Below, one piece after another: positions 17,802-25,761 of a DNA stretch of 36,039 nucleotides; position 1 is the first letter of the stretch; the number at the start of each line of letters is the position of its first letter. The notes under the pieces were generated by a model that saw only the letters and a list, made by a program, of their open reading frames with translations, had not been told where the DNA came from and made no database searches. The position numbers and the translations under genes were made by a program. The stretch covers positions 1 to 36,039 of the forward strand of contig NZ_JAJFAU010000033.1 of assembly GCF_022614595.1 (NCBI RefSeq). The letters run 5' to 3'. The stretch is from Streptomyces sp. CNQ085. Lineage in GTDB: Bacteria > Actinomycetota > Actinomycetes > Streptomycetales > Streptomycetaceae.

Positions 17802-20792
17802 CTACACATTCCCCTGCCTGTCCGCTCCCTCGCGGACCACCCGCAGCCCATCGGTCTGGCTGTAACGGAGTTCGTAGCCTGCCAGCCGGGCCTGACATTC
17901 GCCGTCGACGCCGTCATCGAGGATCAGGATCAACTCCCCTGCCAGCCAATGGCATTCCTTGGCCTGCCAGGCCGGAACGCACAGTTCCTCCAACTCCTCG
18001 ATCGCCCGGTCCAGCACGCGCGGATAGGAGAAGTGGTACGGAAGTCGCAGCCCGCTCGCTGCGACGGCGCGTGCCGCCTTGTAGGCGGGAACGGCATCGG
18101 TCGGCAACTCCAGGTCGCCAAGTCCTCGGCCGAGCCAGGGCACAGTGGTCAAGGTGCCATCGGCCCGGCGGCGTACCACCAGGACCTCCAGGCTCTCCTC
18201 ACCGTCGCGGACCTGGGCCCGGCCGGCCCGGGTGTCGTCGGCGTCACCGGCTCCGGCGTCGATCCAGCCGGTCAGCGAGCGCCCGGCTCGGCGTACCTTG
18301 TCCAGCCGGAAGGCCTCCGCTCCCCGCTGTTGCCGGGCGCAGTGTGCCTCGTGGTCGCGTCGGGCCTGCTCGAATCTCTCCGCCCACTGTTCCGGCCCCA
18401 GGGGCTCGTCGCCGTAGGCACGCTGCACCAGCGGGCTGATGTCCTCCGGAAGCCGCACGACAGTGTCGCCACCACCGCACGCATCCAGGACGTACGGTTC
18501 CAGCACGGCCAGGGAACGCAACAGCGGGTAATCACCGTAGACACGGCAGGATCCCTTCACCGGCAACGGCACGGACGCAGCAGCCCAGTCGACACCGGTG
18601 ACCAGGCAGCGCGCCTGCCGCAGACCGGCCGGGCGGTCGCCGCGCCGGTGGCGGTGCAGCCGCCCCATCCGCTGCAGCAGCAGGTCGACCGGGCACAGGT
18701 CCGTCACGAGCAGGTCGAAGTCCACGTCCAGTGACTGCTCGGCGACCTGGCTGGCGACCACGATGCGGGCTTCACGGGGGCGGTGCGGTGACGTCCCGTC
18801 CTCACCCGGCGGGCCGAAGAGTTTCAGCAACCCGGCGTCCTTGTCGGCCCGGTCGAGGTCGAGGAACCGGGCATGCGCCACCGTCACCGCCTTGTCCCCG
18901 AACCTCTCCCGCAGGACGCCGGCTGCTTCCAGGACCCGGTCCACTGTGTTGCGCACCACCAGCGCGCAGCCACCGTCGGCAAGCTCCTCCGCCAAGCGGT
19001 CGGCAAGTGCGTCCAGATCGTCGTTCAGCCGCTCCAGCCGCACATCCGTGCGACGTCCCGAGGCGGCAGGCGTCTCCACCGCCGGGGCGGTCCCCGGAGA
19101 CACCGCCGTGAGCAGGGGGTACCCGTCGGCCGCGGCAAGCGCGGCATACACCTCCCGGCCACCCTCGGCGGTGCCGGCATACGCCTCGGCCAGCTCCCGG
19201 CGCCGCCCCGCCGGCAACGTGGCCGAGAGCACCACCACGGGTACCCGATAGGAGCCAAGCCAGGACAGGACACGGTCGAGGTAGGTGTTCATCCAGGTGT
19301 CATAGGCGTGGGCCTCGTCGATCACGACGATCTTCCCGGCGAACGCCAGGTGGCGCAGCGCCAGATGCCGGCTCTTGAGGCCGGCCATCAACAACTGGTC
19401 GATCGTGCCCACCGCGAACGAAGCCAGCAGCCCCTTCTTCCGGCCCCGCAGCCACTGATGAGCGACCAGCTCGGCCGCGGCGGAGCGGACGTCGGCGGAC
19501 GGACGCACCTCTCCCTCGTCGCCGAACTGGTCGACCGCCGCGATGCGACTCCTGCTCGCACGCATCAGATCCGCGTAGTGCTCGTTGAGGGCGGCCTTGG
19601 AGTGAGCCAGCAGAACCGTCCGTTCACCCCACTCCGGACCGATGTCACTCAGACCGTCGGGAGGCAGGCGGTCGAGCCAGTCCAGCATGCGGGGGAACAT
19701 CGCGTTGCTGGTGGCCATCGTCGGCAGGGCCACGAACACCCCGCCCGCGCCGGACCGCGCGGCGAAGACCTCTGCGGCCGCCAGCGCCGCCTCTGTCTTC
19801 CCCTCCCCCATCGGCGCCTCGATCACCATCAGACCAGGCGACGGCATCGACCTCGCCAGTCGCACAGTCTTCTCCTGGACCGGACGGACCCGCGCCCCGG
19901 GCGGCAAGTCGAAGCGTGCGGCGAACAACTCCCCGGCACTCACCTGTGGTTCGGCAGGCCGCCACGGCGGAGGCAGCCTCAGCCCACGCCAGGCAGCCGT
20001 CACCCGCTCCGCGTCACCGCGCGGACACTCCTCGGGGAAGTACGGGAAGAGATCGGGATTACTGGCGACCCAGTCGGCGACGATGACCAACGCGGTCAGC
20101 GCCACCTGCACCGGCTGGGGCAGATTCACCGACTGCCAGCCCGCCAGCCGCTCCCGTACCCCGTATACGTCCGCGCACGCGTCCAGCAGCTCCGTCTGCA
20201 CACATCGCCAGACGGCCTCGGCCGGACCGGGGGTGCGCAGCAGCTCAGGATGGATTTCGAGGTCGAGTATCTGGCTGTGCCCCGGCGGTACCCCATGGTG
20301 CCCGCCGGCTATGACGCCGAACTGCATCGTGGCACGCTTCGTCCAGCCGAAGCGCTCGGTGAGCCACTCCTGGATCAGCAGCTGCCCTGCCAGGCCGTGC
20401 GGGGCCATTCGCCGGTCGTCACCGAACTGCTTACGGCTCGGCATGTCGAGGCCCGCCGCACGCATCGCATCCGCGAGGGAATCCACCTGGCAGGCGAAAG
20501 CCGGAGTCGCCTTGCCGATGTCGTGCGTGGCCGCACACCACACCGCAAGCCGACGTGCATCCTCCAACCCCTGCGGCAACGGCTCTGCCACCAACGTCCT
20601 GACGTTCGACGGGAGCCAGTGATCCCACAGCAAGCCCGCCACGGCAGCGCTGTCGGCCATGTGCCGCCACAGCGGCAACCATCCATCCGTCGCCCGGTCG
20701 TGCTTGGCCCACAAGGTCCGCACCGCACCGGCCAGGCGCTCCCCCAGGCCAGCTCTCTCGGCCCCCATGCTGATCACGGCCTCAGTGAACAC
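17802..20792 (-). CDS. cas3: CRISPR helicase-nuclease Cas3 (HD-helicase fusion)
   Basis: 996 residues. Recruited by Cascade to nick, unwind and degrade target DNA. HD nuclease ligands are visible: H44 and D47 (R-H-M-A-D-S), H90-D91 (T-H-D-I-G-K), H165-H166 (G-G-H-H-G) and D240. The helicase has Walker A M-G-E-G-K-T (328-333), DEAH 492-495, S-A-T 523-525 and motif VI Q-R-M-G-R-L-H-R-H (707-715). All key residues are present, so interference should work. I use GTG 20792 with GGAG three bases upstream; an ATG at 20768 would remove eight residues. It is the first gene of the cas operon. Upstream are only about 145 bases before array 2, containing an AT-rich segment that probably holds the promoter. 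Confidence 0.97.
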   Translation of the reverse strand: MFTEAVISMGAERAGLGERLAGAVRTLWAKHDRATDGWLPLWRHMADSAAVAGLLWDHWLPSNVRTLVAEPLPQGLEDARRLAVWCAATHDIGKATPAFACQVDSLADAMRAAGLDMPSRKQFGDDRRMAPHGLAGQLLIQEWLTERFGWTKRATMQFGVIAGGHHGVPPGHSQILDLEIHPELLRTPGPAEAVWRCVQTELLDACADVYGVRERLAGWQSVNLPQPVQVALTALVIVADWVASNPDLFPYFPEECPRGDAERVTAAWRGLRLPPPWRPAEPQVSAGELFAARFDLPPGARVRPVQEKTVRLARSMPSPGLMVIEAPMGEGKTEAALAAAEVFAARSGAGGVFVALPTMATSNAMFPRMLDWLDRLPPDGLSDIGPEWGERTVLLAHSKAALNEHYADLMRASRSRIAAVDQFGDEGEVRPSADVRSAAAELVAHQWLRGRKKGLLASFAVGTIDQLLMAGLKSRHLALRHLAFAGKIVVIDEAHAYDTWMNTYLDRVLSWLGSYRVPVVVLSATLPAGRRRELAEAYAGTAEGGREVYAALAAADGYPLLTAVSPGTAPAVETPAASGRRTDVRLERLNDDLDALADRLAEELADGGCALVVRNTVDRVLEAAGVLRERFGDKAVTVAHARFLDLDRADKDAGLLKLFGPPGEDGTSPHRPREARIVVASQVAEQSLDVDFDLLVTDLCPVDLLLQRMGRLHRHRRGDRPAGLRQARCLVTGVDWAAASVPLPVKGSCRVYGDYPLLRSLAVLEPYVLDACGGGDTVVRLPEDISPLVQRAYGDEPLGPEQWAERFEQARRDHEAHCARQQRGAEAFRLDKVRRAGRSLTGWIDAGAGDADDTRAGRAQVRDGEESLEVLVVRRRADGTLTTVPWLGRGLGDLELPTDAVPAYKAARAVAASGLRLPYHFSYPRVLDRAIEELEELCVPAWQAKECHWLAGELILILDDGVDGECQARLAGYELRYSQTDGLRVVREGADRQGNV

Positions 20793-20794
20793 AT

Positions 20795-20865
20795 ACTCCG
20801 TCCACCAAACACCCGAATGACAGAAATTGAACGCAAAAGAAAAGAGCTGTCTTTATATAGCTAGT
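20795..20865 (-). promoter_or_regulatory. Probable promoter region of the cas operon
   Basis: A 70-base AT-rich island between cas3 and array 2. On the minus strand it contains CTATATAAAG (about 20851-20861), a -10-like sequence about 60 bases before the cas3 start. I see no good -35 at 17-base spacing. Read-through from array 2, which points the same way, is another possible source of cas transcripts. Confidence 0.5.
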
Positions 20866-20937
20866 TCCCACGTTCCAGAGCAGCGACTGACATGCCTGTC
20901 CCTGGAGCGAAGAAGACCGGCTCTGTCGCTCCCCCGA

Positions 20938-21577
20938 AGAACTACCCCTACGGATGCGGGGAGCACCGGGGATGCGTCCCGGGGCCCCAGGGTGATCACG
21001 GGACCATCCCCGCGGGTGCGGGGAGCACTGGTAGGCGCGGACCGCGTCGCGGGTCTTGGCGGGACCATCCCCGCGGGTGCGGGGAGCACTTCAAGATGAG
21101 GCTCCGAGGCGCCCGGCTGGCGGGACCATCCCCGCGGGTGCGGGGAGCACGGATCGAAGGTGATGGGGTTCCGGTGCATGAGGGGACCATCCCCGCGGGT
21201 GCGGGGAGCACCAACCCCTCCCCGTCCCCCGCCCCGTGTCCTAGGGACCATCCCCGCGGGTGCGGGGAGCACTTACAGCGAGAGGGGAGAGGGCCGTGCG
21301 ACTGGGGACCATCCCCGCGGGTGCGGGGAGCACCAGGCGCTCACCGTCCATCGGTCCGCCATGTAGGGACCATCCCCGCGGGTGCGGGGAGCACGCGGTT
21401 GAGCAGCTTTCCGAGGAGCCGTTCGAGGGACCATCCCCGCGGGTGCGGGGAGCACTTCTCCTCGCCCGTCGCGGGCGGGGGGTTCGGGGGACCATCCCCG
21501 CGGGTGCGGGGAGCACGGCGGTGGCGACCTCCAACCGCAGCGCCCGCTGGGACCATCCCCGCGGGTGCGGGGAGCAC
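20938..21577 (-). CRISPR. CRISPR array 2, type I-E, 11 repeats and 10 spacers
   Basis: The same 29-nt repeat as array 1, except that its first base on the transcribed strand is G (GTGCTCCCC). Repeat starts (plus coordinates): 20938 (degenerate), then every 61 bases from 21000 to 21549. Spacers are 32 nt; the one beside the degenerate repeat is 33 nt. The repeat at 20938-20966 differs at about eight positions but keeps TGCGGGGAGCAC, the expected decay of the oldest, leader-distal unit. Transcription is on the minus strand toward cas3, from the leader at 21578-21665. The array is shorter than array 1 but uses the same repeat, so the one Cas6e should process both. Confidence 0.98.
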
Positions 21578-21665
21578 ACTGAGTGACCTGCAGTTTTACT
21601 CGCCGGAACCGCGATTTCTGAGCAGTTTCAGAGAGTTCGACATAGTTACCATATAGCGCACATCA
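21578..21665 (-). promoter_or_regulatory. Leader of CRISPR array 2
   Basis: On the minus strand it carries TGAAACTGCTC (21620-21630), GAAATC, and TGCAGGTCACTCAGT at the repeat junction, each shared with leader 1. The TGAAACTGCTC box is 43 bases from the array edge in both. Upstream is the AT-rich TATATGGTAACTATGTC, a likely -10 region. Confidence 0.85.
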
Positions 21666-22066
21666 CCCACGACTCGCCACCTTGTTCTCGCTCCGGGCAG
21701 CATCCTATGAGCTGACACCCTCCCAAAGGCAGTGGCCTTCCCTGGCGGGCCCGCAGTCGACGGGAGCAGTACAGCCGCATGAACACGAACGGGCCTCCCA
21801 CCACACACCCTTGGGCGCTCGGGCCGAAGAAGCCGTGCCGGGGTCAGTGGCGGACGACCGCCGGGGCAGCCGGTTCGCGTACCGGGCGCAGATGCCGCCC
21901 GTCGGCCGTGGTTCGCGGGTCACCGGGGTGCGGAGGGGTGGCGGTGACATGGGCTTTCAGTCAGCACCGAGTCAGCGCGGGGGTCGGCGCCGCACTCGCG
22001 AACCACACCCGAGCGGGGCAGTTCTGACATCGCCCCGTCCGACCTCGCCAGCCCCCTCGCGGGGCC
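21666..22066. other. Gene-free stretch between array 2 leader and inverted-repeat element
   Basis: About 400 bases with no recognisable gene; frames on both strands give low-complexity Arg/Pro/Gly translations. It separates the CRISPR locus from the transporter gene and may be the boundary of an acquired block, but I see no att site, tRNA or insertion sequence. Confidence 0.45.
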
Positions 22067-22147
22067 GCCATGCCGCGGGGCACCACAGTTCCACGCCCCG
22101 CGGCATGGCGGGCGCGCGCACCGCGGCGCGCGGAACTGTGGTGCCCC
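22067..22147. repeat. Two interlocking perfect inverted repeats upstream of the transporter gene
   Basis: Repeat A: GCCATGCCGCGGGGC at 22067-22081 is the exact reverse complement of 22095-22109 (15 nt, 13-base loop). Repeat B: GGGGCACCACAGTTCC at 22077-22092 is the exact reverse complement of 22132-22147 (16 nt). They share 22077-22081, and the left arm of B covers most of the loop of A, so the two hairpins exclude each other. The element lies 82 bases before the transporter ATG. Possible roles: alternative mRNA leader structures, operator sites, or a small repeat element. Confidence 0.8.
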
Positions 22148-22228
22148 ACCACATACGCCCGCGACCTGGGCTTTCCTACGGTGTGGCGGCACACGAACGT
22201 CCCCGTCGAGCCTCAGGAAGTGGTGCCG

Positions 22229-23626
22229 ATGCCGTCACCCGCAAGCGCCCCGCCCGCTCCTTCCAACCTCAGGCGCGTGGTCACCGCGTCCCTGATCGGC
22301 ACCACCATCGAGTGGTACGACTTCTTCCTCTACGGCTCCGCCGCCGCGCTCGTCTTCGACAAGCTGTTCTTCCCAGAGTCCGATCCGCTGGTCGGTACGC
22401 TGCTGGCCTTCCTGACGTACGCGGTCGGCTTCGTCGCCCGCCCTGTCGGCGCGCTGGTCTTCGGCCACTACGGCGACCGGCTCGGCCGCAAGAAGCTGCT
22501 GGTGATCAGCCTGCTGCTGATGGGCGGCGCGACCTTCGCGATCGGGCTGCTGCCCACCCACGCCCAGCTCGGCTCCACGGCCGCCGTCCTGCTGACCGTG
22601 CTGCGGCTGGTGCAGGGTTTCGCGCTCGGCGGCGAGTGGGGCGGCGCGGTGCTGCTGGTGTCGGAGCACGGCGACGCGCGCCGGCGCGGTTTCTGGGCGT
22701 CCTGGCCCCAGACCGGCGCGCCGGCGGGCCAGTTGCTGGCCACCGCCGTGCTGGCGGTGCTGACGGCGGTGCTGTCGGAGGACGCGTTCGTCTCCTGGGG
22801 CTGGCGCGTGCCGTTCCTGCTGTCCGGTGTGCTGGTACTGGTCGGCCTGTGGATCCGGCTGTCGGTCGACGAGTCGCCGGTCTTCAGGGCCGCTCTGGCG
22901 AAGGCCGAGGCACGCAGGGCCGCCGAGAAGGCCGGGGACACGACGGCGGAGGCCATGCCGCTGCTGGCCGTGCTGCGCCACCACTGGCGCGACGTGCTGA
23001 TCGCGATGGGCGCGCGGATGGCGGAGAACATCAGCTACTACGTCATCACCGCCTTCGTCCTGGTCTACGGCACCAAGCACCTGGACTTGGAGAAGCAGAC
23101 GGTGCTCAACGCGGTGCTGATCGCCTCCGCCGTCCACTTCGCGGCGATCCCGGTGTGGGGCGCGCTGTCGGACCGGTGGGGGCGCAAGCCGGTCTATCTG
23201 CTGGGCGCGGCCGGGATCGGTCTGTGGGCGTTCCCGTTCTTCTGGCTGGTCGACACCGAGTCCTTCGGCGCGGTGCTGCTGGCGGTGACGGTCGGGCTGG
23301 TCCTCCACGGCGCGATGTACGCTCCGCAGGCGGCTTTCTTCTCCGAGCTGTTCGCGACCAGGGTGCGCTACTCCGGGGCCTCGATCGGCGCGCAGTTCTC
23401 GTCGGTCGCCGCCGGTGCCCCGGCCCCGCTGATCGCCACCGCCCTGCTGGCGGACTTCGGGGGTTCGACGCCGGTGGCTCTGTACGTGATCGCCGCCGCG
23501 CTGCTCACGCTGCTCGCGGTCGGGGTGGCCAAGGAGACCCGGATGCGGGATCTGGAGCGGATCGGCGAGCCGGAGGAGGCGGCGCCTGCGCCACGCGGCC
23601 GTTCCGTCCCCGTGGACGGACCCTGA
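22229..23626 (+). CDS. MHS-family MFS transporter (metabolite:H+ symporter)
   Basis: 465 residues, 12 predicted transmembrane helices. The N-terminal S-L-I-G-T-T-I-E-W-Y-D-F-F-L-Y-G is the hallmark of the metabolite:H+ symporter family, which imports small carboxylates, shikimate, proline/betaine and similar compounds. G-H-Y-G-D-R-L-G-R-K-K-L-L (loop 2-3) and D-R-W-G-R-K-P (loop 8-9) are MFS signatures. The ATG at 22229 has AGGAAG 8 bases upstream. It converges on a GAF/PucR-type regulator with a shared terminator, and a hydroxybutyrate dehydrogenase-like gene lies beyond. The substrate may therefore be a hydroxyacid or ketone body, but this is inference from neighbours. Confidence 0.9.
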   Translation: MPSPASAPPAPSNLRRVVTASLIGTTIEWYDFFLYGSAAALVFDKLFFPESDPLVGTLLAFLTYAVGFVARPVGALVFGHYGDRLGRKKLLVISLLLMGGATFAIGLLPTHAQLGSTAAVLLTVLRLVQGFALGGEWGGAVLLVSEHGDARRRGFWASWPQTGAPAGQLLATAVLAVLTAVLSEDAFVSWGWRVPFLLSGVLVLVGLWIRLSVDESPVFRAALAKAEARRAAEKAGDTTAEAMPLLAVLRHHWRDVLIAMGARMAENISYYVITAFVLVYGTKHLDLEKQTVLNAVLIASAVHFAAIPVWGALSDRWGRKPVYLLGAAGIGLWAFPFFWLVDTESFGAVLLAVTVGLVLHGAMYAPQAAFFSELFATRVRYSGASIGAQFSSVAAGAPAPLIATALLADFGGSTPVALYVIAAALLTLLAVGVAKETRMRDLERIGEPEEAAPAPRGRSVPVDGP

Positions 23627-23652
23627 CCTCCGGACGGGCACCGCCGCCCGCC

Positions 23653-23680
23653 GAACGCCGGGCGAGACCGGCCGGCGTTC
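23653..23680. terminator. Bidirectional terminator between transporter and regulator genes
   Basis: A perfect 9-bp stem GAACGCCGG/CCGGCGTTC (23653-23661 with 23672-23680) and a 10-base loop lie between two convergent genes, overlapping the first bases of the regulator stop codon. Confidence 0.6.
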
Positions 23681-25658
23681 AGCGGGTGACGGCGACGGAC
23701 ATCCGGTGCAGCCGCAGCGCGAGCTGCACCTCCAGGGCTCTGTCCGGGCACTGCCAGTCGCTTCCCAGCAGTCGCCCGACGCGTTCCAGCCGCTGGGCGA
23801 CGGTGTTGACGTGGACGTGGAGTACGTCCTTGGTCCGGGCCGGGCTGGAGCCGGAGGCGAAGTACGCCTCCAGAGTGCCCACCAGGTCCGTGCCGCGGCG
23901 CCCGTCGTACTCCAGGAGCGGGCCGAGAGTGCGGTGGACGAAGCCCTCGACATCCCGGCCGTCGGCCAGCAGCAGCCCGAGGAAGCCCAGTTCCCCGGAG
24001 GCCGCGCCCTCGCCGAAGCGGCCCAGCAGCCGCAGAGTGTCCAGACAGCGGCGGGCCTCGTCGCAGGCGGCGGCCACCGCCGCCGGGTCGGCGGCCGGCG
24101 TGGGTACCGGCGGGGAGGCCCCGACGGTGACGGGAGCGTGGACGGCCGCACCGAGCTGGGCGGCTACCTGCCGGGCCGTGCCGCCGGGGCCTTCGGAGGG
24201 CTCGTGTTCCGCGGAGCCCTCCTCGCCGGCCAGCGGCAGCAGCAGCACGGTGCCGCCTGCCCGGGCGGCGGCCAGTCCGTGCCGGGTGGCGGCCAGATGG
24301 GAGGCGGCCGACCACAGCCGCTGCCGGTCGGTGGCCTCCTGCCGCCCCGCGCCGCCTTCGGTGTCCAGCCTGGCGGCGAGGACGACATGCGGGACGTCGA
24401 GGTCGGCCCCGAGCCGGGCGGCGCGTTCACGCAGCAGCCGGGGGTCACGGTCGGCGGCGTCCAGCAGGTCGTCCAGGATCTCGCCGCGCACCCGCTGCTC
24501 GGCCTCGCTCGCCGAGCGGCGGGCCAGCAGCAGCAGCGAGGTGACCATGGCCGCGCGTTCGAGGGTGCGCTGGTCCATGGGGTCGAGCCCGCGGTGGCCG
24601 CGCAGCACCAGCGCGCCCAGCAGTTCGCCGCCCGCGGAGACGGCCGCCACCCAGGAGTCGCCGTCGCGCACCGCGTGGCCGTCGCGGCGGGAGCGCTCGA
24701 CGGCCCGGACCGGCGCGCTCGCGCCTCCATCGGTTATCTCCGCGAACTCCACTTCTCCGTCCAGGACTTCGGAGACGGCGGCGGCCACGTCGTCCACGTC
24801 TTTGCCGCGCAGGACCAGCTCGGCGAGCCGGTCGTGGACCTCCGAGGAGCGTTCGATGGCGGCGCTGCGGTCGCGGATGATGGCGTTGGCGGCCTCCAGC
24901 TCGGCCATCGCCTCGCGGGTCTCGGCCAGCAGGCGGGCGGTGTCGATGGCGACGGCCGCGTGGGCGGCGAAGGAGGCCAGCAGAGCGACCTGCTCGCGGT
25001 CGAAGACACGTGGGCGGCGGTCGGCCGCGAAGAGCACGCCGATCACCTCCCGGCCGAGCATCAGCGGCACCCCCAGGATCGCCACCAGGCCCTCGTCGCC
25101 AACCCCGGAGTCGATGTTGCGAGTGTGCAGGAAGCGCTCGTCGCGCATGTAGTCGTCGGTGACGTAGGGACGCGCGGTCTGGGCGACCAGCCCGCCCAGC
25201 CCCTCCCCCATGCCCAGGCGGAGCTGCTGGAAGCGTGCGGAGACCGACCCCTCGGTGACGCGCATGTAGGTGTCGCCGGCCTCGGGGTCGTTGATGGTCA
25301 TGTAGGCGGCCTCGGTGCCCAGCAGGGAGCGGGCGCGCTGGACGATGGCGCGCAGCACGTCGTCCAGCTCCCGCACTCCCGCCAGGTCGTGCGCCGTGGC
25401 GAACAGCGCCGTCAGTTCCGCCTCACGTCTGCGGCGTCCCTCCAGTTCGGACCGTACCCGCAGGGCGAGCATGCGGGCGCGGTCCGCCGCGGGGGAACCG
25501 TTCGGCCGGCCGGGCCTCTCGTACTCCTCGGCGGGGGCGCCGCGGGCGAGGAGTTCCAGGAACGTCAGGGGTGCGGATCCGGCGTCGGGCCCGGTGTCGG
25601 GTCCGGTCGCCGGTTCGGCGGGCCCGGTGGCGGGCTCGGCGGCGTGGTGCTCGGGCAT
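23679..25658 (-). CDS. GAF-domain regulator with PucR/CdaR-type C-terminal helix-turn-helix
   Basis: About 659 residues from the ATG at 25658 (a GTG at 25664 would add two). A low-complexity Pro/Ala/Glu start is followed by a helix, then a GAF domain at about 90-255 (L-G-V-P-L-M-L-G-R-E-V-I-G-V-L-F-A-A-D). A coiled segment and a second variable sensory region come next. The C-terminal D-V-L-H-V-H-V-N-T-V-A-Q-R-L-E-R-V-G-R-L-L-G (about 605-630) is the PucR/CdaR-type helix-turn-helix. Such proteins sense small molecules and regulate nearby catabolic genes. The upstream dehydrogenase on the same strand (97-104 bases away) and the convergent transporter are the likely targets. The ligand is unknown. 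Confidence 0.87.
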   Translation of the reverse strand: MPEHHAAEPATGPAEPATGPDTGPDAGSAPLTFLELLARGAPAEEYERPGRPNGSPAADRARMLALRVRSELEGRRRREAELTALFATAHDLAGVRELDDVLRAIVQRARSLLGTEAAYMTINDPEAGDTYMRVTEGSVSARFQQLRLGMGEGLGGLVAQTARPYVTDDYMRDERFLHTRNIDSGVGDEGLVAILGVPLMLGREVIGVLFAADRRPRVFDREQVALLASFAAHAAVAIDTARLLAETREAMAELEAANAIIRDRSAAIERSSEVHDRLAELVLRGKDVDDVAAAVSEVLDGEVEFAEITDGGASAPVRAVERSRRDGHAVRDGDSWVAAVSAGGELLGALVLRGHRGLDPMDQRTLERAAMVTSLLLLARRSASEAEQRVRGEILDDLLDAADRDPRLLRERAARLGADLDVPHVVLAARLDTEGGAGRQEATDRQRLWSAASHLAATRHGLAAARAGGTVLLLPLAGEEGSAEHEPSEGPGGTARQVAAQLGAAVHAPVTVGASPPVPTPAADPAAVAAACDEARRCLDTLRLLGRFGEGAASGELGFLGLLLADGRDVEGFVHRTLGPLLEYDGRRGTDLVGTLEAYFASGSSPARTKDVLHVHVNTVAQRLERVGRLLGSDWQCPDRALEVQLALRLHRMSVAVTR

Positions 25659-25761
25659 GGGCACAGGAATACCTGCCGATGGTACGGGTGCGCCAGGGGG
25701 CGTACGCGGGCGTGTGCGCCCGGCGCGCCGGGGTGCGGGCCGGTCAACGCCGGGGCGCGGG

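Noticed and set aside
9768-21577. Self-targeting spacers as a sign of anti-CRISPR or autoimmunity
   Set aside because: By eye no spacer matches another part of this window. A genome-wide search would be needed to say more.
20892-21656. Similar open frame of 254 codons across array 2
   Set aside because: Same cause: stop-free CRISPR repeats.
21682-25152. 1156-codon plus-strand frame overlapping the transporter and regulator
   Set aside because: The transporter is read in another frame with clear family motifs, and the rest is antisense of the GAF regulator.
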